From NCBI GenBank assembly GCA_023245335.1, contig JAHFKK010000002.1, forward strand, positions 3,627 to 49,102: a stretch of DNA of 45,476 nt, written 5' to 3'. The DNA comes from Candidatus Gottesmanbacteria bacterium. GTDB lineage: Bacteria > Patescibacteriota > Microgenomatia > UBA10105 > UBA927. The notes beneath the pieces were generated by a model, which saw only the letters and a list, made by a program, of their open reading frames with translations, had not been told where the DNA came from and searched no databases. Within the stretch, counting starts at the first letter, position 1. Each line of letters opens with the position of its first letter. Below are positions 23,291-34,200 of the stretch, one piece after another. The translations under genes were made by a program, and so were the position numbers.

Positions 23291-23654
23291 GACACTCTGC
23301 GCGTGCCCGTTCTGCGCACTTTGCCGCCTGCACCGCTATCGCTATTTCATTTTTGGCCGTCCGCCCGTTGGCCTCGCGTACCTGATCGGTCAACTGATCG
23401 ATACTATGGATCATTATTTGAGCGGTTTCCTTTGTATTCAAGGAAAGCTGTTTGGCCGTCTCCTTGACCTCTTCACGGTTCTTTTCAGTGACTGCCGCAA
23501 TTTCCTTGCTGTGCTGTGCGGTAATCACGGACAGCGCGGAGGCCGTTGCCTTTACTGTTGACTCGGTTTCCGTCATCCATTTTTTGATAAAGTAGGCGAC
23601 TATACCGATCATTCCCGCATTTACCGCGATGTTTCCCCAATCAAAAGTTATCAT
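23283..23654 (-). CDS. membrane-anchored coiled-coil protein, 123 aa
   Basis: The N-terminus has one hydrophobic segment (IAVNAGMIGIVAYFIKKW) and the rest is a long helical, coiled-coil-like region rich in Glu, Lys and Thr (TAKQLSLNTKETAQIMIHSI). Likely inserted in the inner membrane with a long soluble helix. It lies between a membrane protein and the spanin-like genes, so a lysis or envelope role is plausible. Family not recognised. Confidence 0.6.
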   Translation of the reverse strand: MITFDWGNIAVNAGMIGIVAYFIKKWMTETESTVKATASALSVITAQHSKEIAAVTEKNREEVKETAKQLSLNTKETAQIMIHSIDQLTDQVREANGRTAKNEIAIAVQAAKCAERARAECHG

Positions 23655-23684
23655 TCCCCGCTCTCCTTCGTGTCTTTTTCGGAA

Positions 23685-24125
23685 CTATTCGAGTAATTTA
23701 AGAGCCTCTTCTTTCGAGATATTCAAGCCATAATCTTCAGAGATGAATTTTGCATAGAGGGCAGAGTAATAATCCCTATTGGTCGTTGCCGGTGAGTATT
23801 GAAGCTGAGTTCTGTATGCGGCGGCCTCTTCCCGTTGCCGGAATCGCGGAATCAGGTAGAGAAGAGGATAAACGAAGAGGGAAAGAGACAAGGCGGCCCA
23901 CGCCCATGGCAGGGGAAAGAAAAACGGCAACGGCGCCATGTTGATCAAAGACAGAAAGGTAATTGCAAACCATCTGCGAACATGGCAAAGCTCATGCTGA
24001 TGGATACCTTCATCGGTATCACGGTACTTTGCCCTGATCATTATGAAAAATGCTATGGTTAGCCCACCTGTGCCCTTGGACAGTCTATCCGTGTAGAAAA
24101 TGATAGCCGGGAAGCGTAATTTCAT
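23685..24125 (-). CDS. membrane protein with HExxH-type motif, 146 aa
   Basis: Near residue 43 the sequence IHQHELCHVRRW holds HELCH, the HExxH zinc-metalloprotease core. It is followed by a strongly hydrophobic region (ITFLSLINMAPLPFFFPLPW, then LSLSLFVYPLLYLIPRF) with two likely spans. The protein has ties to Glu residues (REEAAAYR) that could give a third ligand. It may be a small membrane metallopeptidase; activity is not proven. Its start overlaps the stop of the protease/scaffold gene (ATGA), so it belongs to the structural operon. Confidence 0.6.
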   Translation of the reverse strand: MKLRFPAIIFYTDRLSKGTGGLTIAFFIMIRAKYRDTDEGIHQHELCHVRRWFAITFLSLINMAPLPFFFPLPWAWAALSLSLFVYPLLYLIPRFRQREEAAAYRTQLQYSPATTNRDYYSALYAKFISEDYGLNISKEEALKLLE

Positions 24126-25165
24126 GATCGTCCTCCTGCCTTGAAAGTAGGAGCATCGCTTGCGAAATCATACCCCGCACTGGCCTTTCCGTATTCGTCG
24201 GCATCGGCGGGGCGATACTGCGGTAGCAAGCGCGGCCCGTCCTTTTTCTCCTGGCCAGGCAATGGTAAGGTTCCCAAGTCCACGCGGGATGCGGACTCAA
24301 AGAAACCAAGGATCTCGTTGAAATCCGCCTCACCAGCCATACTCAACATAGCGCCAACAACCTTTTCTGGAACAACAACAATAGATTTTCCGGCGCACTC
24401 CAGAATGATCTTTTTGCGGTTTTCTTTCGCGCTGGCTTCATCAGCGAGCGCCTTTTTCATTGTCTGGACCTCGGCGCTTTTCCCTTCAAGCTCTTCCCGA
24501 ATGGCATCCTCGTAAATAGCGGCCTGTTCGAGCTGCTCCTCAAGGTCCATGGCGCGCAACTGTGCGGATGCTACCCACGAATTCAGGTATCGCTCGGCAG
24601 CTTTATCCTCAACTCCTGTCTTACAGATGCTTTCGAGGATCATATCCCTGGTTTGGCCGTCCGCGTTTTCTAAGATGTACCCACGATTCGTGGCGAAACC
24701 AGGATTCATAACGTAATCGAACCCGTGAAAATTCGTGATGCGCGTGGCGCCAGCAGCGCCACCGTCTACGCCTCCACAAGCCCAGGAAAACCCACCCACC
24801 TTTGAAGCATTTAGCCCAGCCACAACTTTCCCCGGTGCCGTCTCAAGGATCTCCTGGTGGTGCTCAACGTTTCCCTCCCCGTTCACTTCAAAGAAGGTCG
24901 TGATATTGGAGGGAACGTTTTCAACGATAATGGTCGATCCATCGGGCAGTCTGACTGGCTCCACCTCGCTCAGCTGGAGCTTGCGGGCGATCTCGCGCCT
25001 GCCATGCCCCAGGTATCCGAGCTTTTCCCGCAGTCGAATCCCTTCCCTCGTTTCCGGCGCATAACAAACCTTCACAGCGCTTTCCAGTATGTAATTACGG
25101 TGATGACCGGTATATTTTCGCCCCTCATTGAACAAGTTAAAGTTACACTTTATGATTTCGCCCAT
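24122..25165 (-). CDS. probable prohead protease-scaffold fusion
   Basis: 347 aa, next to the portal gene, where phages usually keep the head maturation protease. Elements suggestive of the herpes/T4-type prohead protease are LGYLGHGRREIARK (His candidate), ITTFFEVNGEGNVEHHQEIL, KVGGFSWACGG (serine candidate) and FDYVMNPGF (matching the FDxVxxPSF strand). The usual SSRG serine motif is altered to FSWACGG, so the active site needs checking. Residues 200-260 form a coiled coil like a scaffold. CGGAGG precedes ATG 25165. It may act both as scaffold and protease. Confidence 0.6.
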   Translation of the reverse strand: MGEIIKCNFNLFNEGRKYTGHHRNYILESAVKVCYAPETREGIRLREKLGYLGHGRREIARKLQLSEVEPVRLPDGSTIIVENVPSNITTFFEVNGEGNVEHHQEILETAPGKVVAGLNASKVGGFSWACGGVDGGAAGATRITNFHGFDYVMNPGFATNRGYILENADGQTRDMILESICKTGVEDKAAERYLNSWVASAQLRAMDLEEQLEQAAIYEDAIREELEGKSAEVQTMKKALADEASAKENRKKIILECAGKSIVVVPEKVVGAMLSMAGEADFNEILGFFESASRVDLGTLPLPGQEKKDGPRLLPQYRPADADEYGKASAGYDFASDAPTFKAGGRS

Positions 25166-25177
25166 AATAAACCTCCG

Positions 25178-26848
25178 TCACTTTCCGGCGTAAAGCCCTT
25201 CAATATAGTTATCGACAACGCTTTTCATGCGCCTCCCGACTGCTGATTCTGTCAGCACCCCTTCCCCAGCAGAGACCGGCTGTCCATCGGGGCCTATAGC
25301 CTCCCCCCCTATCGAGCCAGTGATCTTTTTCGGGAACATCTTCCGGAACTTTTCTTCATCGATCTTCATGATATCGGTAAACATGTAATTGGCCAGAGCA
25401 TTCCGATCAACCGACGAAAATTCGGCATCAATTAGCCCGATAAGCTGCCCCATCATCGTCGCGAATGTAACCCGGCCCTCCATATTTTCGCGTTCTTCCC
25501 GTTCAAGGGCGGAAGACACAGAATTGAAGACAACCCGGTAAGGCTTTTCACCCGGCACAAAAACCTTACCGTATTTGTAAGCGATATGAACATCGAAGAG
25601 GCTTTCCAGGCCAGATAAAACGGCCCGCCTGAGCATATTCGCTTTGATTGCAGCAAGAACAGAGATCCGGAAGAATCCTCCATCTCCAAGGCCCCCTGAC
25701 AGCATTTCCCCGAAACCCAACAGCGCGGGGTCTACCCCCAGCGCCGATCCGAGGCGCTTCACGTGGAAATCAATGTCTGCCAGCCCGTCAAGGTTTGGGT
25801 TTCCTTCCACCGTCGAAATGTCCAACTGCCCCTTGCCATCGCCAAAAATAGGGATGAGATGGTTGATAACGGTCTGCACATATCCACGCCTTAATGATTG
25901 CTTTGCGTTGGCTTGATTCACTTTGTGAATTTGGCCTGTAACGGTGTTCAGGTATTGAGAGGCCCGCTGGGGAGAGAGCTTGCCGGTATGGACGCCGATC
26001 ACTCGTTCAAGGCGCGCCGCGTTTTTTCGGGACATATTTAGCGATAGAATGGCCTCTTGCAGATCCATCCAAGGCGCAAAGGCCGTCTCTATCAGCGATG
26101 TCCCATAGTTTTGGCTCTCAATAACGCTCTCGGACCTGTAATCGTCGTTCGAAATATCGAAGATAGACCCGTCAAGGCGCGGGGGTTCAAATTCGCTTTC
26201 GGCTTTCCATATGGGAATGCGAAAGGCGACAAATTTCCACGGCTCCATCAGCGCGATGTATCCGGCGTTTTGGCTCGGGTTTTGATGCGCCGCCGTGTAA
26301 CCGGCTATCTGCCCAGCCTGTTCGTAAGATCTGATAAATTGCGGATGCGAGTAATAATCAGATCTTACCAGCTCCACGCCTTTACGGTGCTGGCCATAGA
26401 TGCGCGCAAACCACACTCCGTTCAACGCCGCGTTGTAAGCCCAAAATTGAACGTTACGGTTGACCGTTTCCTTGAAGGTGTTGCGAAGATCGATAGTGAT
26501 GGGATCGTCTTTGTCGGACGTTGATTCTATAGAGATAATCTCCCCCGTATCGGACCTTGCGGAAAGAGCATGAGAAATGTGCATTTTTAGGGCTGAATCA
26601 ATGGTGGGGTCATCGGCCATGACCCTGAATATCTTGTATTTCAGTAATCGGTTATTGGGAAGATCGGTAAGCTGATACGAATCCTCGCCGCCTGCCTCTC
26701 CGACAGGCGCTCCCGACAGAAGGGCATCGGCGATAAAGTCCTCGTAGTTGGCGACTGGCGGGATGGAAACGTTGGCATTCGCACCCCGATCTTTCCCCAA
26801 AAAGCCGGGAAACAGCCTTTGCCAAAATGCTGGTTTTTTATCTTCCAT
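25178..26848 (-). CDS. portal protein
   Basis: A 556-aa protein of portal type: dodecameric ring at the head vertex through which DNA enters and leaves. Supporting features are the N-terminal helical region (LLKYKIFRVMADDPTIDSAL), the stem/wing segments (GTSLIETAFAPWMDLQEA, RKNAARLERVIGVHTGKLSP) and LGVDPALLGFGEMLSGGLGD, plus adjacency to the protease-like gene. Size fits T4 gp20-like portals. No Shine-Dalgarno is visible before ATG 26848. Two 18-bp direct repeats and a terminator lie just upstream, which suggests that a separately controlled operon starts here. Confidence 0.8.
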   Translation of the reverse strand: MEDKKPAFWQRLFPGFLGKDRGANANVSIPPVANYEDFIADALLSGAPVGEAGGEDSYQLTDLPNNRLLKYKIFRVMADDPTIDSALKMHISHALSARSDTGEIISIESTSDKDDPITIDLRNTFKETVNRNVQFWAYNAALNGVWFARIYGQHRKGVELVRSDYYSHPQFIRSYEQAGQIAGYTAAHQNPSQNAGYIALMEPWKFVAFRIPIWKAESEFEPPRLDGSIFDISNDDYRSESVIESQNYGTSLIETAFAPWMDLQEAILSLNMSRKNAARLERVIGVHTGKLSPQRASQYLNTVTGQIHKVNQANAKQSLRRGYVQTVINHLIPIFGDGKGQLDISTVEGNPNLDGLADIDFHVKRLGSALGVDPALLGFGEMLSGGLGDGGFFRISVLAAIKANMLRRAVLSGLESLFDVHIAYKYGKVFVPGEKPYRVVFNSVSSALEREERENMEGRVTFATMMGQLIGLIDAEFSSVDRNALANYMFTDIMKIDEEKFRKMFPKKITGSIGGEAIGPDGQPVSAGEGVLTESAVGRRMKSVVDNYIEGLYAGK

Positions 26849-26890
26849 GGATATGATTAGAAATGATAGCCATGGAAAAGTAAATGATGG

Positions 26891-26929
26891 AAAAACGAAC
26901 GTTTATGATATAAAAACGAATGTTTGTGA
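26891..26929. repeat. two 18-bp direct repeats upstream of the portal gene
   Basis: AAAAACGAACGTTTATGA at 26891-26908 and a copy with two changes at 26912-26929 have a 21-bp period, exactly two helical turns. They lie between the terminator at 26940 and the portal start at 26848, the place for operator or activator sites of a late promoter. The protein that binds them is not known. Confidence 0.6.
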
Positions 26930-26939
26930 GGAGTGAAAA

Positions 26940-26957
26940 GGGCCGGATGCACGGCCC
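26940..26957 (-). terminator. intrinsic terminator after the 137-aa gene
   Basis: GGGCCG and CGGCCC form a 6-bp GC stem with a 6-base loop; read leftward it is followed by TTTTCAC. It lies 30 bp after the leftward stop at 26987 and upstream of the portal gene. Confidence 0.65.
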
Positions 26958-26986
26958 CACACAATAGGCAGAAAACAGGCGGTTGC

Positions 26987-27400
26987 CTACAACAGAACTG
27001 CCATCATTTCCATATCGGGATCGTTGGAGGCAAACTCGATAGTGTCGCCGCCGTCTATTGTCTCCATGGCATGGAACGGGTCATCAAGGAAGTTTTTTGT
27101 CAGCCTCAGCTCTTCATGAACGAAAGCAGCCAGCATATTGAACTCTGGCTTTCCATAATCCAGATCCAATAGCCATGCTTGGTCAATGAAATCGCCGAAG
27201 ATGAGGTCGCCCCGGTCAATAAAGAGCTTCTTTAGGGGCCACCAATAGGGGCCATAGACCCGATAGCGGAGAGGGCTTTCCAGGAGGATTGTCCTCAGAT
27301 TTGCCAAAAACTTCTCCATCCATTGGTCAACCGGCTGATTAGCGGTTGCCTGATCCAAAAGAGGCTGTAAATCTTGCGTCGACGGCTTGTAGATAGTCAT
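26987..27400 (-). CDS. hypothetical protein, 137 aa
   Basis: AAGGGAGA lies before ATG 27400. The product is acidic, rich in Trp, Leu and Asp (LRYRVYGPYWWPLKKLFIDR, LIFGDFIDQAWLLDLDYG), soluble, without cysteines. It ends in an acidic stretch (ASNDPDMEMMAVLL). No family recognised. It is bracketed by terminators at 26940 and 27439, so it may be expressed as a single gene. Located between structural genes, it may be a virion or assembly protein. Confidence 0.65.
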   Translation of the reverse strand: MTIYKPSTQDLQPLLDQATANQPVDQWMEKFLANLRTILLESPLRYRVYGPYWWPLKKLFIDRGDLIFGDFIDQAWLLDLDYGKPEFNMLAAFVHEELRLTKNFLDDPFHAMETIDGGDTIEFASNDPDMEMMAVLL

Positions 27401-27438
27401 AAAATCTCCCTTTGCGGTAAAATCGCTTTCACCTTTAA

Positions 27439-27467
27439 GAAAGGGCCGCCATCACGGCGGCCCTTTC
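27439..27467 (-). terminator. strong terminator hairpin after the 266-aa structural gene
   Basis: GGGCCGCC and GGCGGCCC form an 8-bp GC stem extended by AAA/TTT and a G-C pair to 12 bp, with a 5-base loop. The T-rich flanks on both strands would let it work in either direction. It lies between the leftward stop at 27485 and the next gene's start at 27400. Confidence 0.8.
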
Positions 27468-27484
27468 GTTTTCCTGACAATCGC

Positions 27485-28285
27485 TTAGGCTGCTGCGACA
27501 AGCCCATGCCCTTCGAGTCTTGCAATAACTGCGTTCGCCGCATCCTTAACCCCGTTGACGCCGCTTATGAAATTGTTCATTTCTTCCGCAGACACGAACC
27601 CGTAACCTCCGTTCGTGGCCGTTCCAGAGACCGCCGCACCATCAGCAACATGTGCGCTTGGAGTTGCCACCGCAAGATTTCCTGTCTCATCAAACGTTGC
27701 GATCTTGCCCGTAGGAACCGGATCGACCGGGACCTTCGTCGCAAGGCTGGCCAAGCTCTGGTTGTCAGAACCTGGAGCGTGGGAGTTGGTAACGGCTCCT
27801 TTTACTGCCGCCACAGTTACAGCGTTCGGCCCGCCCGTGTCAAGCCCTTGGTCGGTGCCTTGAGTATGCACCTCGTTTATTTCAAGAGAGGTATTGAGCC
27901 ACACTGCCGCGCCTTCCGTTGCGTCAACACAGCGGTAAACCTCGTGAGGTGATGCCGTCGTGTTTATCCATACGGACCCGACAGAGTACCCCTCCGCCGC
28001 GTCGTTGTCCGCATCCGGTGCAGCCGCGCCCGCATAATTATCCTTCTGAAATGGCATGTATTCAGGAATTACGCCATCCTCGAAGGTCTCGACCGACGTG
28101 ATCTCCATAGCGGGGCGCTTCGCTTGCACCGCCGCCGTAATCGCTACGGCCTGGTCAGCACCGACATCAACCAAAACACCTGCATCACCGACCGCATACC
28201 CTGGCACTTTAAAATCAGCGCCGCGCCCGATGTAGTGCAGGCCCGATGATCCGTGATTTTCAAACTTCAACCTTGTTTTTAACAT
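27485..28285 (-). CDS. putative virion surface or tail protein, 266 aa
   Basis: GGAGG precedes ATG 28285. The composition is typical of phage surface proteins: rich in Ala, Gly, Val, Thr and Asn, low in Lys and without cysteine clusters. Residues about 100-130 (YSVGSVWINTTASPHEVYRC, then EGAAVWLNTS) resemble the carbohydrate-binding/chaperone-like modules often seen in tail fibres. The C-terminus has AEEMNNFISGVNGVKDAANA, a helix. It could be a head decoration, baseplate or fibre protein; the family is not certain. It sits between the DarB-like gene and the portal block. Confidence 0.55.
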   Translation of the reverse strand: MLKTRLKFENHGSSGLHYIGRGADFKVPGYAVGDAGVLVDVGADQAVAITAAVQAKRPAMEITSVETFEDGVIPEYMPFQKDNYAGAAAPDADNDAAEGYSVGSVWINTTASPHEVYRCVDATEGAAVWLNTSLEINEVHTQGTDQGLDTGGPNAVTVAAVKGAVTNSHAPGSDNQSLASLATKVPVDPVPTGKIATFDETGNLAVATPSAHVADGAAVSGTATNGGYGFVSAEEMNNFISGVNGVKDAANAVIARLEGHGLVAAA

Positions 28286-28299
28286 TCTTTTTGTCCTCC

Positions 28300-31200
28300 T
28301 TACGCTATTAATTCATAGATTGCCTTCAGGTCTGTCGATGAAGGAACATGCCACCACGCCCCTTCAAATGCGTCCCCCGCATCCGAAAAGAACTGAGCCC
28401 CATAACGCGCTTTCAGGATATCTTTCGTCCTGTAAAGCGCCCCGCTTTTCCCATTCCTGTCTTGAAAAAACCACTTTGCAAAGGGTTCTAAAACGGCCCC
28501 CCGCCGCCCCTTGAACCCCGGTAAAGCCATGCCGGTCAGATTTGTTTTGACCGTAATGCCTATCTTTGCAAATGATTCTGCTATATCCTGCGGAATCTCT
28601 TTAAACCTCGGATCGTTTTTCAAGGATTCCTGCGCCGCCTTATCTTGCTCCGATTTCTTGACAGCAACCTCCCTCTCCAGGCTGACCTGTAGATCAATAA
28701 GGTACTGATGCACAATGCCATCTATCTCATCGGTGTTATCGCCAAGCGGGTCCGCTTGTGTGGACGCAAGGCCGGAAACCTCCCTAATAATATCGCCAAG
28801 GCGGGCCTTCCCGTCTACCAGGTCGGAAACAAGCTCATCAACGCTTGAATATCCATACCCGCTTTTTGGGTCTTTTGAATAAGCAGCCCATACCTTTGCG
28901 CACGCCTCGAGTACTTCCGCGTTCGTGGCATTCCTTCCATAGCCGCGAGCGACCTCTTCATATCCATTGCCAAAGAGAGCCTTCATGATACCGCGCATAC
29001 TGTACGTGTCGCCATCGTGCCTTGCTGCGAGGTAGGATTCGCAGATTCCCTTTTTGAAATCTTCGTTTCCGGCCTCCGGATAAATGATAGTTGCGGCTCC
29101 CCCCTCGGTCGATTTGAACGTTGATCCATCAACGATTTGAATTTTCCCATCCTGGCCCCTGACCACATAGGGACTATAGGCGTTCCAGTTGATTTCCTGC
29201 CGATGGTCAAGAAAGGTGTCCTTGTCAATCTTCCCGTCAATGAGAGAGCTATAGTCATGCTGTTCTGACAATGCCCTTTTGAGGTTCAGCTCTTTCTCGG
29301 AATAGGAGACCTTTTTCAGCCCCTTGCTTTCCAGTTTTGCCATACCGCTGGCTAAAAACCAGTTCCAGTCATCGGGTACGCGGTCCAGGTCGCTTGATCT
29401 AATCCGCCCGATAATATCTTCATACTGGAAGGCTCGCCGTACCGCGTCCACGGCAGTAACTCTAATGATTCCGAGCGGTGCATATTCATCCTTATATTCG
29501 TAGCAGTCACCAACAGCGACAACCTTACCGCTCAGGGTCACGCAGGCGTTTTCCGGCTTCTCAATCAGGGCTTCATCAAATGGAAGCTGCCCCTTTTTAG
29601 CCTTTTGTTTCAATAAGCCGGATGTCTGTTTCACCACGGAGGTCAGCTTGACCCTCTTGTCTTCAAAGGTCTGATCCAACATCCCCAGCTTTGTAGTGGA
29701 GTTTTTCAGGGTTTGTTGCTTGTCAATAATCTGACTGCCCAAACGTGCCCGCTCATCGCCTTCGGTAGTCAATCCGCGTTCCTGCAGGCGCTTGATTTCG
29801 GCTTCCAACTCAGGGATTCTTTTTGACAGGCGTTCGCGTTCGGCCTCTTTTACCCCATCAAGCCCGGCAAGGTCAGCGGTCGCCTGCGCAAGCATCTGCA
29901 ATTGGTTTGCAAGGCGTCTGCGTTCTTTTTCCGTCTCTTCCGCCTGCTTTGCAGACAGTCTTTCCAGCCGGCGCTTCTTTGCCGCTTCGGGATCGGCATC
30001 AAGCATGTCCATCATATCGTCTTGGCTCAGAGCATTCGCGTTTTCAGCCGTCGTTTCCGTTCCATTAAAGAGATCCTTCATCCAGTTTGATTTTGCCTTC
30101 AGGATCTCAAGGCGATAGGCATCAAAGGACCCTTTCCCACAGTAATAGTAGATGTGGATCATGGAGGCTTCGTTACCTTGCCTTACTCCACGTCCATTCC
30201 TTTGCTGGATACTCGCAGGCGTCCACGGTAAGGTTAAGTGGTGAATGGCCGTCGTCCCCTTTTGGAGATTTACGCCAACTTCGGCCTTTTTGTTGCAGAT
30301 CACGAACTTGAGCCCCCCGGAATTATAGGCATCGGAAATCTTCTGTAGGGCCGGTCCGTCCGCTTCCTCGGCATTGATAATACCTATCAATTTGGCAATG
30401 GTGGGAATATGATGCACAACGAGGCGCAATATTTTCTGATGCTGCGACTTCTCTTCCGTGAAGATAAGTTGCTTACCATTCGCCTCGAGATCCGTTCTTA
30501 GATTTTCAATCAGCCGTGCATATTTGGGCATGAGCGGGTGCGATACGCTCTCCGACGCGATCCCGTTATCCGGGATGCGATCAACGACAAAGTTTTCATA
30601 TTCTTTCGGAAACACGACAACATAGCTGCCGCCTTCCATTCGCGCCGTTGTTTCGAGCTTTACGGTGATTTCCTGAGCCCGGCCCTTATTTGCCTCGGGA
30701 TCAATGCCCAGGGAATCCATTTCCTCATCATCAAGGACGCGCTTGACCTTGATGGACTCAGGAAGGCTCTTAATCAGGTTATCCACCCTGTCTTTATCTG
30801 GGCCGCCGAAAACGAAGGTCATTGTCTTGTTGTACAGGTCCATGTCGGTAGTAACCCTGTCCATATCCCGGATCACCGAGAACATGCTTTCTTTTTTCTG
30901 GCCCTTTTGCGGCGGCTTTGCTGCCTCCTTCGCCCGCTCACGCAGGTCGGCATAAATCCTTTGCTGTTCTTCGGTCAGCTCGATATCAAGATTAACCTCT
31001 TCATGGGGCGGCATCTTGATTTGATCCGGGAAATCATCGGCGCTTTTCATATTGACATATTTATGGAACATGGTACGCAAGCCATCCAACTGCTTGAATC
31101 CGGTCAGACCGTCCTTGGATTTGATACCTCCGTCAACCATCATCTTATCCACATTCGTTATGTTTCCGAACGTCCTTATGAAGTCGTCAGGCGTGTAAAT

Positions 31201-34200
31201 CCCGTATCTCTCGAACTCTTCCAGCGGACAGACATAGGAAAGCATATTGAATATTTCAAAGGGGCTGTTTGTGACCGGCGTTGCCGACAGCATATAGGCC
31301 CCGCGGCCATTGTTAGAGTCGCGCATGTAGGCCATTTTCATGGTCATATCAAGAGCACGCTTTGCAGGCGGAGCCGTGGGCAGATATGCCACGTCCTGAT
31401 AATGCTCGCCACCCAGCATGTTGTTCTTGAATTCATGGCATTCATCAATGATTACATCGGTGAATCCCATGTCTTCAAAGTAGGGAAGCTCTCCCTTCTT
31501 TGACGTTCCTTCATCGGAAAATTGTTGTTCAAGCCTGGTCTTTGCAACGTCTTCATCATAGGAGATCTTCCGGTCCGCTCCTTTTCCGTCAGCGGGTGGC
31601 GGCATACTTTCGGCAATGACCGCCGCGTGCATCTTTTCGCTTATCAGGGACCGCTGAACCATCTTGTCGGCATAGGCTTTCTTGCTGTTCGGCTTCATGG
31701 GGATCATGCCGAACTTTTCTTTTGTCATAACCACAAGAGAAAAGTTCGCTTGCGGGATCTTCCACATGGCCGCCCAAACGTCTTCCTTGCTGTTTCGCTC
31801 CACAAGAACGTCCTGATATTCGAGCTGCCCCGTAAGGTTGTTTACTTTGGGTTCCCCCTTTTCATCCTTGACCGCTTCCTGTTCGATCTGGCCATCCTTG
31901 CCGACCTTGGGCTCAAAGCCGACAAAGAGCACATCGTTATGATTTCCCAGGAACTTCTTTGATTCGTGATACCAGTTGCCGAGCACTGCTTTCGGAACCG
32001 CAATACAGTTTTTCTTTGATCTGCCGAGCTTCTTATTGTAGGCATAGAGGGCAAGGCCAGAATAGGTTTTTCCGAGCCCCACGTTATGAGCAAGAATGCC
32101 GCGCCCCTCTTCTGATAACCGCCTGACAGCCGCGTTTTGATAGCCATGCAGTTTCACCTGGGGCGAAACATCCGTCATGCCTAAATCAGCATCCTCATAA
32201 TCAAAGGGCGTGAACCCATTGAATCGCCTATTGTATTGCTCAGTTATTTCATTGATTTCGGTATGCTGCTGCATCCACACATTGAACTGTTCTTCAAGTA
32301 CCCGGCACCGATCCTTGTACTCCTTGATTCGATCCTGAGCATCCTCCCCGGATGACGTGACATTATCGCCATTCAGATACTTGAGGAACTGTTTGGGGAA
32401 TCCGCCTTTGCTATCGTCAATGCCATAGAACCGCGCAAAGGGATTATCGTAATCCTCCTTGAGCTGGTATGATTTGACTATCTTCCCGCTATAGGGATCT
32501 TCCCTTTCAACCTCTTCCAGCTTTCCGTATGACAGGTGCGGATAGCCATTTTCCTTGAGAAAATCGACAACATATTTCTTGCTGAACCACTTTTGCCGCA
32601 TATCGAAAGAGATATCTTCCGGGTTTGTTGTCTTTCGCCGGCGCATGATCTCATCGATCTGCTTAGCGTACTTTTCCTTGATCCGATCATCGGTCTCCCC
32701 GGCCAGGGCGCCACTCATTGCCTGAATTTTGGGGTAAATATCGCCTACAGTATAGCGCCCCATCGGGACAATGAAGCCATCCGGAGTAATCGCAAGCGCG
32801 TCATCGTCGGCAAGATCGGCAAGGGATTTGATTTCACGTTTCCCGGTATAGAGCTTTTGGATATCTTCAAGCTCTATTTGCTGAATGCCTTCCCGGACAA
32901 AGAGATGTTCAACCAAAGCCTGAAGGTTCGTAGAATCAAACTCCAAGGTCCGGCCCGATCCGTCCATATTCCCGGCAAGGAGGTCGGAAAAGTGGCCCTT
33001 CTCATCGACTGCGTTCTTGAAAAGGCCAAACATCTTTGACGTTTCGCCGGTTATCAGCAATCCCTTGTTGTTTTTGGGGTGCCCGTAAGTGTCTATTTCC
33101 TTGGAAACAAGCTCTTGCAGCTCAATGCGGTCCGCGTCTTCGGCTGTGCCATCGTTGACGGAATTCTGATAGCGGGCGATCATACCGCCAATGATAGAGC
33201 CACGGAATATTTGTTCCTGATATTCCTCTTTTGGCTGACTCATGGCAAACTCAATGGAGGCTTTCTGCAGGGGCGTCAAGAATTCGGGAAACGCCTTGAA
33301 GACGGAAAAGAGTTGCTTTGCAGACAGCACCAACGCACCCTTTGGCGACGATAGAACCGCCTTCAATTCGTCCAGAGATCCCGCGCCATATTTCTCCTTG
33401 TCGATACTCATCGACGTATCGTTGATCTTGATCACCCGGGACCACGCGCCGTCTTTCAATTCATGTTCAGTCCCGTTGATGATCTTTCTATCTCCCTCCG
33501 CGTAGTTTCTGACGATGGGATCCGCAGCGTCAAGAAGCCCCCAGTTGATACGCGAATCGAACCGCTGAGCAAGGCGGGCCTTCAAGGTGGCGCTGTCAAT
33601 GTCGCCATCAACAATCTCCCGGCTCCATCGGTCCCCTTCTACTTTCGGGACCCACTTGCCCATGATAAAGGGCCGCCCCTCGCCAAGCCAGTATTGACCG
33701 CTTACGAATTCATCCCACACGACATTTGCGGCCTTCATGGTGTCAAAAGGAATGGTGTCGATCTTTTCCAGGAAATCTTTCGGATGCTTCCTAAAAACGA
33801 CGATATCCACAACGGTATCAGTGCCCTGAGCGCCAAACGTTTTGGAGGGCAGTTTATGGGCTCCCAGGAATTCAGCCTTTTTACTGACTGCGATTCTGAA
33901 TTTCTCCCATGGTCCACCCTTAGCACCTACGATATTGATAGGAACAACGAGGCAGCAAAGGCCGCCCGGCTTTGTTTTGTCCAGGGCTCTCAGGATAAAA
34001 TAACGCTCTATCCTCTTTTCATCCTTGTAATCCGGGTCATCGTGAGCGCTTGCGCCACGTGCGTTCCCGAAAGGAACATTGCCGACAACGGCGTCAAAGG
34101 TTTCGTCAGGCGTCTCCATAACCGTCTTTTCAAAGGACTGATTCTTGATCAGATCGCCCGGGTTGAGAAGTTGTGCGACCCTTGAACCGACCGGATCAAG

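Noticed and set aside
30538-31503. Long rightward open frame (321 codons) opposite the DarB-like gene, and similar ones at 33463-34185 and 36381-37118
   Set aside because: They lie wholly inside well-supported leftward genes with clear domains. Their translations are Cys/His/Phe-rich with no motifs, so they are antisense shadows.
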